20,984 nt of DNA from an uncultured Kouleothrix sp. (lineage in GTDB: Bacteria > Chloroflexota > Chloroflexia > Chloroflexales > Roseiflexaceae), in the NCBI GenBank assembly GCA_937858455.1, contig CALLYN010000361.1, positions 1 through 20,984 on the forward strand, written 5' to 3'. Position numbers and translations under genes: made by a program. Position 1 is the first letter of the stretch. Each line of letters begins with the position of its first letter. Positions 13,504 to 20,984 of the stretch are shown here, in pieces. Under the pieces are notes generated by a model. The model did no database searches and was not told the DNA's origin. It worked only from the letters and a program-made list of their open reading frames with translations.

Positions 13504-14655
13504 ATGGATCTGAAAGAGCTACAGAAACACTGGAATGAATTTGGCAAGCGCGACCCGCTGTGGGCGATTTTAAGCTCACCGCAAAAGCGCAACCGGCGCT
13601 GGGAGCTGGCCGAGTTTTTTAAAACCGGCGAAGACGAAATTGCCCAGGTTATGGCCTCGGTTGATCAACAGGGGATTGCCCGGCCTACCAAGCGCGCGCT
13701 GGATTTCGGCTGTGGCGTTGGCCGCCTGACCCAGGCGCTGTGCGGTTATTTCGACCAGTGCTGCGGCGTCGATATTGCCGAGACAATGATCGATCTGGCG
13801 CGAAAATATAATCGCCATGGTGCAAAATGCCAGTATTTTCTGAACGATCGCGATGACCTGGCTATATTTGAGACGGGGAGTTTTGATTTCATCTACTCAA
13901 ATATTGTGTTGCAGCATATCAGCCCCGAATACAGCCGGAACTATATCAAAGAGTTTATGCGCATTCTCGAGCCAGGCGGGCTGTTGATCTTTCAGATCCC
14001 CAGCCACCCGAAGGTGATGGCCAGCGCTACTGACGTTGCGGCGGCAAGCAGTTTGCCCGCAGATGCGTTTTTGGCGCAGATATCGATTGATCGCAGCACG
14101 ATTGTAACCCAGCCAAACCAAACACTGGTGCTGACGGCAGTGGTGAAAAATAATAGCCCGGAGCACTGGCCATCGCAGCGGATGGCGCAGGCGGTGCATG
14201 CGCTGAAGCTGGCCAACCACTGGCTCGATCGGCATGGCAATGTCGTGTCGCTCGATGATGGGCGCACGCTGATTGAGCAAGATGTGCCACCAGGAGGTTC
14301 TGTGAGCGTTCCGCTCACGATCAACACGCCGCCGCAGGCCGGTAGCTATATTCTTGAGCTCGATCTGGTGCAGGAGCTGATCGCCTGGTTTGGCAATAAA
14401 GGCTCGCCAACGCTGCGGATCCCTGTACAGGTGCGCGAGCAGTTTTCGATCTACGATCGCCTGTTTCGGCGCGCGCGGCCGGCACAAGCCAACGACGAGG
14501 GCATTATTCCGCATATGGAGATGCACGGCATTCCCCAAGCCGATATCTATAGCTTGGTCGAGGCGCACAACGGCCGGGTGATCGGGTCGCGCGAGAACAG
14601 CGCGGCTGGCGACGATTGGGTTGGCTTCTGCTACTACGTTACCAAGCTGTGCTAG
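13504..14655 (+). CDS. Methyltransferase with inserted Ig-like beta-sandwich domain
   Basis: From the ATG at 13504 (AGAAGGG at 13492-13498) it has 383 residues. Residues 1-172 are a class I SAM methyltransferase: HWNEFGKRDPLWAI opening, motif I LDFGCGVGRLT (66-76), acidic Asp90 in CGVDIAETM, and FDFIYSNIVLQHI (127-139). Residues about 192-311 break in with a beta-rich Ig-like segment (LTAVVKNNSPEHWP, NHWLDRHGNV, VPPGGSVSVPLTI, GSYILELDLVQE). The fold then resumes with MEMHGIPQADIYSLVEAHNG and a final DWVGFCYYVTK, as in uninterrupted relatives. The insert looks like a carbohydrate- or protein-binding module and may hold the polymer end near the active site. It could methylate the non-reducing end of the glycan, as WbdD does in E. 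coli O8/O9a; that is inference. Its stop is in frame with the next gene. Confidence 0.85.
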   Translation: MDLKELQKHWNEFGKRDPLWAILSSPQKRNRRWELAEFFKTGEDEIAQVMASVDQQGIARPTKRALDFGCGVGRLTQALCGYFDQCCGVDIAETMIDLARKYNRHGAKCQYFLNDRDDLAIFETGSFDFIYSNIVLQHISPEYSRNYIKEFMRILEPGGLLIFQIPSHPKVMASATDVAAASSLPADAFLAQISIDRSTIVTQPNQTLVLTAVVKNNSPEHWPSQRMAQAVHALKLANHWLDRHGNVVSLDDGRTLIEQDVPPGGSVSVPLTINTPPQAGSYILELDLVQELIAWFGNKGSPTLRIPVQVREQFSIYDRLFRRARPAQANDEGIIPHMEMHGIPQADIYSLVEAHNGRVIGSRENSAAGDDWVGFCYYVTKLC

Positions 14656-14679
14656 GCTGCTTGTGGCGAATATCGCCGT

Positions 14680-16005
14680 ATGCTGACGACTCCACCGCCA
14701 GGGCAGCGCTTGCGCGCCCTCCATGTCTTCCCGCTGTTTGGCCGCGAGCTGACCAATGGTTCGGAATACTATGCCTACCAGCTTTCGCGGCAGCTGGCGG
14801 CGCTTGGCGTACAGGTTGATGTTCTTACCACCCGCGCGCGCAGCTTTCGCTCGTCCTCATGGCTGTCGCTGCGCTGGGAAGGCCCCGATCTGCCAGCATC
14901 CGAGCACACTGATGGGCTGGCAATCTTTCGCTTCCCCGCGCTCTCGATGCCGCGCCCGCTGGGCCGGCTGCTTTCGCGACTGGTGCTGCGCCGCTGGCGC
15001 AGCGAGGCAGCACAGCCGCCGGTTGGGCAAAGCCCGGCCGAGCAGCACTACCGCCGCGCCAGCGCCCGCCCGATTGCCTACGACTTGATGATGATGGCCG
15101 GGCTAGGGCCCTGGTCGCCGGCGCTGCTAGCCCAGCTTTCTCGCGCGGTGGCTGGCTACGATGTTGTGCTGGTGGGTTTTATGCCTCTGGCGCTGACCTG
15201 GCAGGTGCGCCGCCTGGCGGAGCGCCGCGGCACGCCTATCGTGCTTTTGCCGCTGTTTCATCCTGAAGACGCCTACCACCATCACCGGGTGCACTACCAC
15301 AGCTTCGCGCGGGCGCGGGCAATTCTCAGCCAGACATCGTACAGCACTGCGCTGTTTCAGCAGCTCTGGCCGATGTCGCGGCCGCTCGAGATAGGCGCAG
15401 GTGTCGACCCGGCCGAGCTGAGTGATGCGGCGATCGATGGGGCGCGCTTCCGAGCACGCCATGGCCTGGGCGACCGGCCGTTGGTGCTGTTTGTTGGGCG
15501 AAAGGCCGCGTCGAAGCGCTACGATATGGCGATCGAAGCAGTGCGCGCAGTGCCGGATCGGCGGCCGGTGCTGGTTATGATCGGCGAAGACGCCGACGGC
15601 CGGCCGATCGACGAAGAGCGGGTGCTGTACCTGGGCAAGCTGCCGCGCGCCGAGCTGCTCGACGCCTACGATGCCTGCGATCTGCTGCTGCACCCCTCGG
15701 AATACGAGAGCTTTGGGATTGTGCTGCTCGAAGCCTGGATGCGCGGCAAGCCGGTGATCGCGAACCGCGCCTGCCACGCCAGCGCCGCGCTGATTGCCGA
15801 TGGCGCCGATGGATTTGTGTGCGATAATGCAGCCGATATGGCCGTGCGGATCGCCGAGTTGCTGGCCCGCCCCGATCTCGCCCGCGCGCTTGGCGCGGCT
15901 GGGCGGCGCAAGGTGCTGGAGCGCTACACCTGGGAGGCGATAGGCCGCGCGGTGTACCGGCTGTACGCGCAAATTGCCGCCGAGTCGGCTGGACACACCG
16001 TTTGA
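14680..16005 (+). CDS. GT4-family glycosyltransferase
   Basis: A 441-residue GT-B glycosyltransferase. The N-terminal domain starts HVFPLFGRELTNGSEYYAYQLSRQLA (broken by family variation) with the glycine-rich acceptor-side loop at 21-28. The C-terminal donor domain has LVLFVGRKAASKRYDMAIEA (268-287) and the retaining-GT signature E343-x7-E351 in YESFGIVLLEAW. The ATG is the first possible start after the preceding in-frame TAG, 24 bases downstream, and there is no clear Shine-Dalgarno sequence, so translational coupling is likely. The stretch 53-135 is variable and proline/arginine-rich, which is unusual in length. It probably adds one sugar to the lipid-linked chain; donor and acceptor are unknown. 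Confidence 0.9.
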   Translation: MLTTPPPGQRLRALHVFPLFGRELTNGSEYYAYQLSRQLAALGVQVDVLTTRARSFRSSSWLSLRWEGPDLPASEHTDGLAIFRFPALSMPRPLGRLLSRLVLRRWRSEAAQPPVGQSPAEQHYRRASARPIAYDLMMMAGLGPWSPALLAQLSRAVAGYDVVLVGFMPLALTWQVRRLAERRGTPIVLLPLFHPEDAYHHHRVHYHSFARARAILSQTSYSTALFQQLWPMSRPLEIGAGVDPAELSDAAIDGARFRARHGLGDRPLVLFVGRKAASKRYDMAIEAVRAVPDRRPVLVMIGEDADGRPIDEERVLYLGKLPRAELLDAYDACDLLLHPSEYESFGIVLLEAWMRGKPVIANRACHASAALIADGADGFVCDNAADMAVRIAELLARPDLARALGAAGRRKVLERYTWEAIGRAVYRLYAQIAAESAGHTV

Positions 16006-16037
16006 GGTGCGCTGCCGGTAGCTGCTGTGTGAAACCG

Positions 16038-18251
16038 ATGGCTATGAGCCCAAACAAACCGCCTGTGCCCGCCGTTGCAATTATCACGCCTTACTATAAC
16101 ACCGGCGTGCTGTTCGAGGAAACCGTTGCTGCGGTGCGGCGGCAAACACTGCAACACTGGGAGTGGGTGATCGTCAACGACGGCAGCACTGATTCGGCTG
16201 CCTTGCGCGTGCTCGATCCTCTGCGCGGCGGCGACGCGCGCATCCACGTGATCGACCAGCCCAACCGCGGCCTGCCGGCAGCGCGCAACGCTGGCGTGGC
16301 TGCCACTAGCGCGCCGCTGCTGTTCTTCCTCGACAGCGATGACCTGATCGCACCAACTGCGCTTGAGAAGCTGGCCTGGCTGCTGCATAGCGACGAGCGT
16401 CCGGCGTTTGCCACAAGCTGGAGCACGGTGTTTGGGGCCGAAGAGCTACGCTGGCCGCGCGGTTTTGGCACGCGCGATCATTTCCTATTCGAGAATATGG
16501 CGACGCCGATGGTGATGATCCGGCGCGCCGTGTTCGAAGCGGTTGGCGGCTTCGATGAGGCACGCACGCGCGGCCTTGAAGATTACGAGCTATGGCTGCG
16601 CTGCGCGGCGCAGGGCTTCTGGGGCCGCGATATTGCGGAGTTCCTGGTGCACCAGCGGCGCAAGCATCCCCAGCAGTACCCTGGCTATACGTGGGCTGTG
16701 CGCGATGATCCGCGCCACTACGCAGCATTCCGCCGCGAAATGCGCCAGCGCTACCCCGCGCTCTTTCGCGATGGCCTGCCACAGCTACCGCCGCACGACG
16801 ATCGGCCGTTTGCGCCGATTGGACTGCAGCCGCCGTTCACGAACCCTCTTGCGCTACCGGGGCGCCGCCGCCTGCTGCTGCTGATGGCCCGGCTCGATAT
16901 GGGCGGTGTCAGCACATTCGCGCTGGCGCTGCTTCAGCAGCTGGCGGCGCGTGGCTACCATTGCACGGTGTGCGCGACGATGCCAGGATCGCACCCGCTG
17001 CTCGCCGAGTTCGAGCAATACGCCGATGTGTTTGTCCCCGAGCACTTTCTGCGCCGCGCCGACATCCCGTGCTTTCTGAGCTACCTGATCGAGTCGCGCC
17101 GGGCCGACGCAGTGCTGATCAGCAATAGCGTGCTGGGCTACCGATTGCTGCCCTGGCTGCGCGCGCGCCACCCGCGCGTCGCACTGCTCGACTACACGCA
17201 TATGCGCGACCCCGATTGCGCCAACCAGGGCAACCCTGGCTTCAGCGCCGAGTACGCCTTGTTGCTCGATCGGCAGCTTGCCAGCTCGGCCGAGCTGCGC
17301 GACTGGATTGTTGAGCATGGAGCGCCGCCCGAGCAGTGCGCTGTGGTCTATACTTCGGCCGATGTGGCGCGCTGGCGCCCCGACCCAGCCGCGCGCGCGC
17401 GCGTACGCGCCGAGCTGGCGATTGGCGTGGGCGAGCGGGTGCTGCTGCATGCCGCACGCATCACCGCGCAGAAGCAGCCGCAGGTGCTGGCGCGCGTGCT
17501 GCTACAGCTGGCGCGGGCAGGCTTGCCATTTCGCTGCGTGGTGGCTGGTGATGGGCCGGATCTGCCGTGGCTGCGGGCATTTGTGCGCGACCACGGCCTG
17601 CGCGAGCGGGTGCTGCTGCTGGGTGCCGTGGAAGCTTCGCGGGTGCGCGATCTCATGGCGGCGGCGGATATCCTGTTTCTGCCCTCGGCTTACGAGGGGC
17701 TGGCACTGGTGCTGTTCGAGGCTATGTCCTGCGGCGTTGTGCCCGTTACGGTCGACTCGGGCGGGCAGCGTGAGCTGGTAACACCCGATAGCGGCGTGCT
17801 GGTGAAGCCTGATCAGCACCAAGAGCAGCGCTATGTTGCGGCGCTGGAGTGGCTGCTGCGCGCGTCGCGCCAGCTGGCGGCTATGCAGGCCGCCGCGCGC
17901 AGGCGCATCGCCGAGCAGTTTAGTATCGAGCAGATGGGCGCGCAGCTTGACGCAGAGATAGACCTGGCCTGCGCGCGTGCGGCGCGGCGCGACGCCGTGT
18001 GGAGCAGCGACGGTGGCGTGGTCGCGGCGTCGGCCGCGATTGAAGAGCTGCGCCAGTACGAGCGTAATCACCGCTTTCGCATTGCCGTCGGCGCATGGGA
18101 ATGGTGGAAGCGATCCGGCGGCGGCTATGTTGGCCAGGCCCGCGCGGCCCGTGAGCGGCTGGTGCGGCGCAGCTACCCATTGCGGCTGCGGCTTCGGCCG
18201 GCCTGGCGGCGCATTCGCTATGGCGGAAGGCCACCAAAGTGGCAGCAGTAA
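16038..18251 (+). CDS. Bifunctional GT2-GT4 glycosyltransferase fusion
   Basis: The start is uncertain: ATG 16038 gives 737 residues; ATG 16044, GTG 16029 and TTG 16002 are in frame and no site has a good Shine-Dalgarno sequence. Residues 10-245 are a GT2 GT-A domain (IITPYYNTGVLFEETVAAV, NDGSTDS at 47-53, metal site FLDSDD at 97-102, RGLEDYELWLR at 178-188). Residues 275-635 are a GT4 GT-B domain (LLMARLDMGGVSTFAL, HAARITAQKQP, and E553-x7-E561 in YEGLALVLFEAM). The last 100 residues have no recognised domain and end in a very basic, Arg/Trp-rich tail (RLRLRPAWRRIRYGGR) that may bind the membrane. It overlaps the next gene by 13 bases. It is expected to add two sugars successively. Confidence 0.9.
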   Translation: MAMSPNKPPVPAVAIITPYYNTGVLFEETVAAVRRQTLQHWEWVIVNDGSTDSAALRVLDPLRGGDARIHVIDQPNRGLPAARNAGVAATSAPLLFFLDSDDLIAPTALEKLAWLLHSDERPAFATSWSTVFGAEELRWPRGFGTRDHFLFENMATPMVMIRRAVFEAVGGFDEARTRGLEDYELWLRCAAQGFWGRDIAEFLVHQRRKHPQQYPGYTWAVRDDPRHYAAFRREMRQRYPALFRDGLPQLPPHDDRPFAPIGLQPPFTNPLALPGRRRLLLLMARLDMGGVSTFALALLQQLAARGYHCTVCATMPGSHPLLAEFEQYADVFVPEHFLRRADIPCFLSYLIESRRADAVLISNSVLGYRLLPWLRARHPRVALLDYTHMRDPDCANQGNPGFSAEYALLLDRQLASSAELRDWIVEHGAPPEQCAVVYTSADVARWRPDPAARARVRAELAIGVGERVLLHAARITAQKQPQVLARVLLQLARAGLPFRCVVAGDGPDLPWLRAFVRDHGLRERVLLLGAVEASRVRDLMAAADILFLPSAYEGLALVLFEAMSCGVVPVTVDSGGQRELVTPDSGVLVKPDQHQEQRYVAALEWLLRASRQLAAMQAAARRRIAEQFSIEQMGAQLDAEIDLACARAARRDAVWSSDGGVVAASAAIEELRQYERNHRFRIAVGAWEWWKRSGGGYVGQARAARERLVRRSYPLRLRLRPAWRRIRYGGRPPKWQQ

Positions 18252-19225
18252 ACGTTCAATCCAAGCCGATTGTGGTATCGCTGATCATACCCTGCTATAA
18301 CTACGCGCACTTTCTGCCCGAGGCGGTGGCCAGCGTGGTGGCGCAGACATATAGTGCCTGGGAGATTGTGATCGTCGACGACGGCAGCCGCGATGCCACG
18401 CTGGCGGTGGCACAGCAGCTGATCGTGGCCTACCCCGAACGGCAGATCCGCCTGTTCCACCAGCCTAACGCCGGCGCGGCGGCGGCGCGCAACACCGGCG
18501 CGCGCGCGGCGCAGGGCGAATTGCTCGTGTTTCTCGACGCCGATGATCTGCTCGACCCTGCATTTCTTGAGCGGACGGTTTCGCAGCTGCAAGCGCGCCC
18601 CGAGCTGGGCTTTGTGTACACCGGCATGCGCATGATCGGCGACGACGACCACGTGTGGCCCAGCGTGCCGTTCGATCTGCGCTGGCTGGCGCTCGACAAT
18701 TTTATCCCGCAGCATGCGCTGGTACGGGCCAAGGCATGGCAGCAGGTTGGCGGTTTCGATGCGGCCCATTTTCCCCACGGCTTTGAAGATTGGGACTTCT
18801 GGCTGCGCGTAGTACAATCGGGCTGGCTAGGCGCGCACATCGCAGCGCCGCTGGTGTCGTATCGCCGGCATGGGCCAAGCCTGAGCAGCGCTGGCGTGGC
18901 GCATGAATGGGACGCGCGCGCACAGATCATTCGCAAGCATCCCCAGCTGTATGGCCCGCGATTAGTGGCCTGGGCTTGCGCCCGGCTGGCCCGGCAGCCT
19001 GGGCGTGAGCCTGCGCCGCTGCCGCAGGCTCACGAGATCACGCCCGGCGCCACGGTTGCCGCTACGCTGTTCGCGGCCCCGCAGCAGCGCCCGCGCGTGA
19101 CATTACGCCGCCGTTTAGTGCGGGCGGTGCCATTTGCGCTGCGTTTTCGGGTAAAATGCTGGCTGCGCCGCGGCCAATTGGCACTGCGCTCGATTGCGCC
19201 GTGGCTGTTTCTGGCAGAAAGGTAG
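18239..19225 (+). CDS. GT2 glycosyltransferase
   Basis: A 328-residue GT-A enzyme. It starts at a GTG overlapping the upstream stop, with GGAAGG (18225-18230) 8 bases before. Motifs are SLIIPCYNYAHFLPEAVASV (14-33), VDDGS (46-50), the metal-binding LDADD (99-103) and GFEDWDFWLRV. Residues about 285-328 form a basic, partly hydrophobic tail (RRRLVRAVPFALRFRVKCWL) that could be an amphipathic membrane anchor. It is clearly paralogous to the GT2 at 20181, on the other side of the SDR gene (28 of 38 identical in the first domain segment), and less so to the GT2 half of the preceding gene. Donor specificity is not predictable from these motifs. Confidence 0.92.
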   Translation: MAAVNVQSKPIVVSLIIPCYNYAHFLPEAVASVVAQTYSAWEIVIVDDGSRDATLAVAQQLIVAYPERQIRLFHQPNAGAAAARNTGARAAQGELLVFLDADDLLDPAFLERTVSQLQARPELGFVYTGMRMIGDDDHVWPSVPFDLRWLALDNFIPQHALVRAKAWQQVGGFDAAHFPHGFEDWDFWLRVVQSGWLGAHIAAPLVSYRRHGPSLSSAGVAHEWDARAQIIRKHPQLYGPRLVAWACARLARQPGREPAPLPQAHEITPGATVAATLFAAPQQRPRVTLRRRLVRAVPFALRFRVKCWLRRGQLALRSIAPWLFLAER

Positions 19226-19228
19226 CCT

Positions 19229-20197
19229 GTGCACATCCTCATCACCGGGTCGAGCGGGCAGATCGGCACGAACCTGGCGCTGCGGCTGCTCGATGCCGGC
19301 CACCGTGTGTTTGGCGTCGACAAGCGCCTGAACAGCTGGACCGACCGCGTCGTGACGATGCTGCAAGATCTCGCGGCGCCGTACCGCGATTTCGCGGGCG
19401 GCATCGGCGGAGTGCCCTACCCGCAGCCCGACCTGGTGGTGCACCTGGCCGCCAACGCCAAAGTGCACGAGCTGGTGCAGTTCCCCCACCGGGCCATGGA
19501 GAACATCGCGCTGACGTTCAACGTGCTCGAGTACTGCCGCCACAACGATCTGCCGCTGATCTTCTCGTCGTCGCGCGAGGTGTATGGCGACATCCACCGC
19601 TACATCACCGAAGAGCAGCACGCCGACTTCTCGTTCACTGAGAGCCCTTACTCGGCCAGCAAGGTGGCCGGCGAGGCGCTGGTGTACTCGTATGCGCGCT
19701 GCTATGGCCTGCGCTACCTGGTGTTTCGCTTCTCGAATGTGTACGGCCGCTACGACAACGACATCGAGCGCATGGAGCGCGTCATCCCGCTGTTCATCCA
19801 GCGCATGCGCCAGGGCCTGCCCGTCACGGTGTACGGCCACGAGAAGACGCTCGATTTCACGTATATCGACGACTGCGTCGGCGGGATTGTCGCCGGGATC
19901 GAGCGGCTGCTGAGCGGCCAGGTGCGCAACCAGACGATCAACCTGGCCTATGGCCAGGGCAACACGCTGGTGCGCATGGCCGAGCTGATCGCCGAGGCGC
20001 TGGATGTTCCCGGCCAGATCACCGTCGAGCCCTCCAAGCGCGTGGGCGAGGTGACGCGCTACATCGCCGATATTAGCCGCGCCGCCGAGCTGCTCGACTA
20101 CCAGCCGCAGGTGCCGCTCGACGAGGGCATCCGCCGCGCGGTGGCCTGGAGCAGCGCCTGGGAGGCGCGGAAGGAATTCGATGCCCGAGGCGACTGA
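19229..20197 (+). CDS. NAD-dependent nucleotide-sugar epimerase/dehydratase (extended SDR)
   Basis: A 322-residue extended short-chain dehydrogenase/reductase. The NAD-binding loop GSSGQIG (7-13) opens the protein, and Asp31 after beta 2 favours NAD(H). HLAAN (72-76), the catalytic Ser region FSSSREVYG (112-120), and Tyr141-x3-Lys145 in SPYSASK complete the active site. FRFSNVYGRYDN and DFTYIDDC are typical of the GalE/UDP-glucuronate-epimerase group. The GTG start has AGAAAGG (19216-19222) 6 bases upstream. It lies 3 bases after one GT2 and overlaps the next by 17 bases. It probably epimerises or dehydrates a nucleotide sugar used by the flanking GT2 pair. The exact reaction is open, since this clade mixes 4-epimerases, decarboxylases and dehydratases. 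Confidence 0.9.
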   Translation: MHILITGSSGQIGTNLALRLLDAGHRVFGVDKRLNSWTDRVVTMLQDLAAPYRDFAGGIGGVPYPQPDLVVHLAANAKVHELVQFPHRAMENIALTFNVLEYCRHNDLPLIFSSSREVYGDIHRYITEEQHADFSFTESPYSASKVAGEALVYSYARCYGLRYLVFRFSNVYGRYDNDIERMERVIPLFIQRMRQGLPVTVYGHEKTLDFTYIDDCVGGIVAGIERLLSGQVRNQTINLAYGQGNTLVRMAELIAEALDVPGQITVEPSKRVGEVTRYIADISRAAELLDYQPQVPLDEGIRRAVAWSSAWEARKEFDARGD

Positions 20198-20984
20198 CGC
20201 GCCGCGCGTGAGCGTGGTGATACCCTGCTACAACCACGGCCGCTTTCTGCCTGGCGCGGTGGCGAGCGTGGCCGCGCAGACATTCGCGCCCTGGGAGATC
20301 GTGATCGTCGACGACGGCAGCACCGACGACAGCCCGGCGGTGGCGCGCGCGCTGATCGGCGCCTACCCCGGCCGTGCCATCCGCCTGGCCGCTCAGCCGA
20401 ACCTGGGGCTGAGCGCGGCGCGCAACAGCGGTATCGCGGCCGCGCGCGCCGAGTACGTCCTTACGCTCGACGCCGACGACCTGCTTGAGCCGGCGATGCT
20501 GGAGGCAGCCGTCGCCGCGCTCGACGCCAGCCCCGAGGTTGGCTTTGTGTACACCGACGTGCGCATGTTCGGCGCCGAGGAGCGCGTCTGGTCGGGCGGG
20601 GCCTACAGCCTAGGCAAGCTGCTGTTCGATTGCCCGATCGTGCCGATCGTGCTGTTCCGCAAGGCCGCGTGGGCGCAGGTTGGCGGCTTCGGCAGCAACC
20701 TGTGGCCGCAGGGCTACGAAGATTGGGACTTCTGGCTGGCGCTGGCTGGGGCGGGCTGGCAGGGGCTGCATATCGCCCGGCCGCTGGCGCGCTACCGCCG
20801 CAGCAATGGCAGCATGCTGGCCAACGCCCGCCGGCACGACCTCGAGCTGCGCGCCCAGCTGGTTCTCAACCACCCGGCGCTGTACCACCGCGATTTTGTG
20901 GCGTGGGCGCGGGCGGCGCGCGCGCCGGGCGTTTCTGCCGGCGGTGCGTTCCGCTCGGCCGGCCAGTGGTGGCGCGCCTTCGCC
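20181..20984 (+). CDS. GT2 glycosyltransferase, truncated by the window end
   Basis: The frame is open from ATG 20181 to the last base (268 codons, no stop). AAGGA (20171-20175) sits 5 bases before the start, which overlaps the SDR gene. The product is a GT2: SVVIPCYNHGRFLPGAVASV, VDDGSTDD, metal site LDADD, and GYEDWDFWLAL. It aligns throughout with the GT2 at 18239, including VGFVYT and the FVAW/LVAW segment after the catalytic domain, so the two arose by duplication. The visible region covers the whole catalytic domain; only the C-terminal tail is missing. Synthesis of the same glycan is expected from its position. Confidence 0.9.
   Translation, partial: MPEATDAPRVSVVIPCYNHGRFLPGAVASVAAQTFAPWEIVIVDDGSTDDSPAVARALIGAYPGRAIRLAAQPNLGLSAARNSGIAAARAEYVLTLDADDLLEPAMLEAAVAALDASPEVGFVYTDVRMFGAEERVWSGGAYSLGKLLFDCPIVPIVLFRKAAWAQVGGFGSNLWPQGYEDWDFWLALAGAGWQGLHIARPLARYRRSNGSMLANARRHDLELRAQLVLNHPALYHRDFVAWARAARAPGVSAGGAFRSAGQWWRAFA

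Noticed and set aside
15127..15996. 289-codon minus-strand frame opposite the GT4 gene
   Set aside because: A shadow of GC-rich coding sequence; the plus-strand frame has a complete GT4 signature.

Overview
The window is a single long, almost entirely plus-strand surface-polysaccharide locus. It carries an ABC-2 export pair (Wzm at 137-1006, Wzt at 3140-4513) and a run of glycosyltransferases, methyltransferases, acyltransferases and sugar-modifying enzymes. No rRNA, tRNA, CRISPR or intact insertion sequence is visible. High GC, many GTG starts, overlapping genes, multi-module glycosyltransferases and a methyltransferase carrying an Ig-like insert suggest a member of the Chloroflexota (Chloroflexia-like). 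That assignment is inference; there is no phylogenetic marker here.

Layout. (1) 1-1006: a GC-rich hairpin repeat, an extended -10 promoter and wzm. (2) 1007-3139: a 2.1-kb interruption between wzm and wzt. It holds a structured leader, a gene for a secreted protein whose C-terminal 144 residues are about 30% tyrosine, and about 800 bp of non-coding DNA. That DNA contains a terminator-like hairpin, a second inverted copy of the 5' repeat, a 16-bp inverted repeat, two promoter-like sites and a 135-bp MITE-like element with TTA target duplications. (3) 3140-8085: wzt with a C-terminal cargo domain, a small methyltransferase, a hexapeptide acyltransferase, a DegT/DnrJ-type sugar aminotransferase and a GT2 with a coiled-coil tail, tightly packed or overlapping as one operon. 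(4) 8086-13426: a 1267-residue three-domain glycosyltransferase (GT8-like, GT2-like, GT4) and an AT-richer OafA-type membrane acyltransferase. Each is preceded by a leader of about 200 bp sharing a 36-bp repeat. (5) 13504-20984: a methyltransferase with an inserted beta-sandwich domain, a GT4, a GT2-GT4 fusion, a GT2, an SDR nucleotide-sugar epimerase/dehydratase, and a second GT2 paralogous to the first that runs off the window.

How it may work together. Cytoplasmic GTs build a lipid-linked glycan; the aminotransferase and acyltransferase pair and the SDR supply unusual sugars; methyl or acyl groups may decorate or cap the chain. Wzt recognises the finished chain through its C-terminal domain and Wzm/Wzt exports it. 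The Tyr-rich secreted protein between the transporter subunits is the least explained part of the locus and could be a surface partner or acceptor of the glycan. This is a hypothesis only. The initiating phosphoglycosyltransferase, ligase/oligosaccharyltransferase and nucleotide-sugar synthases are not in the window.
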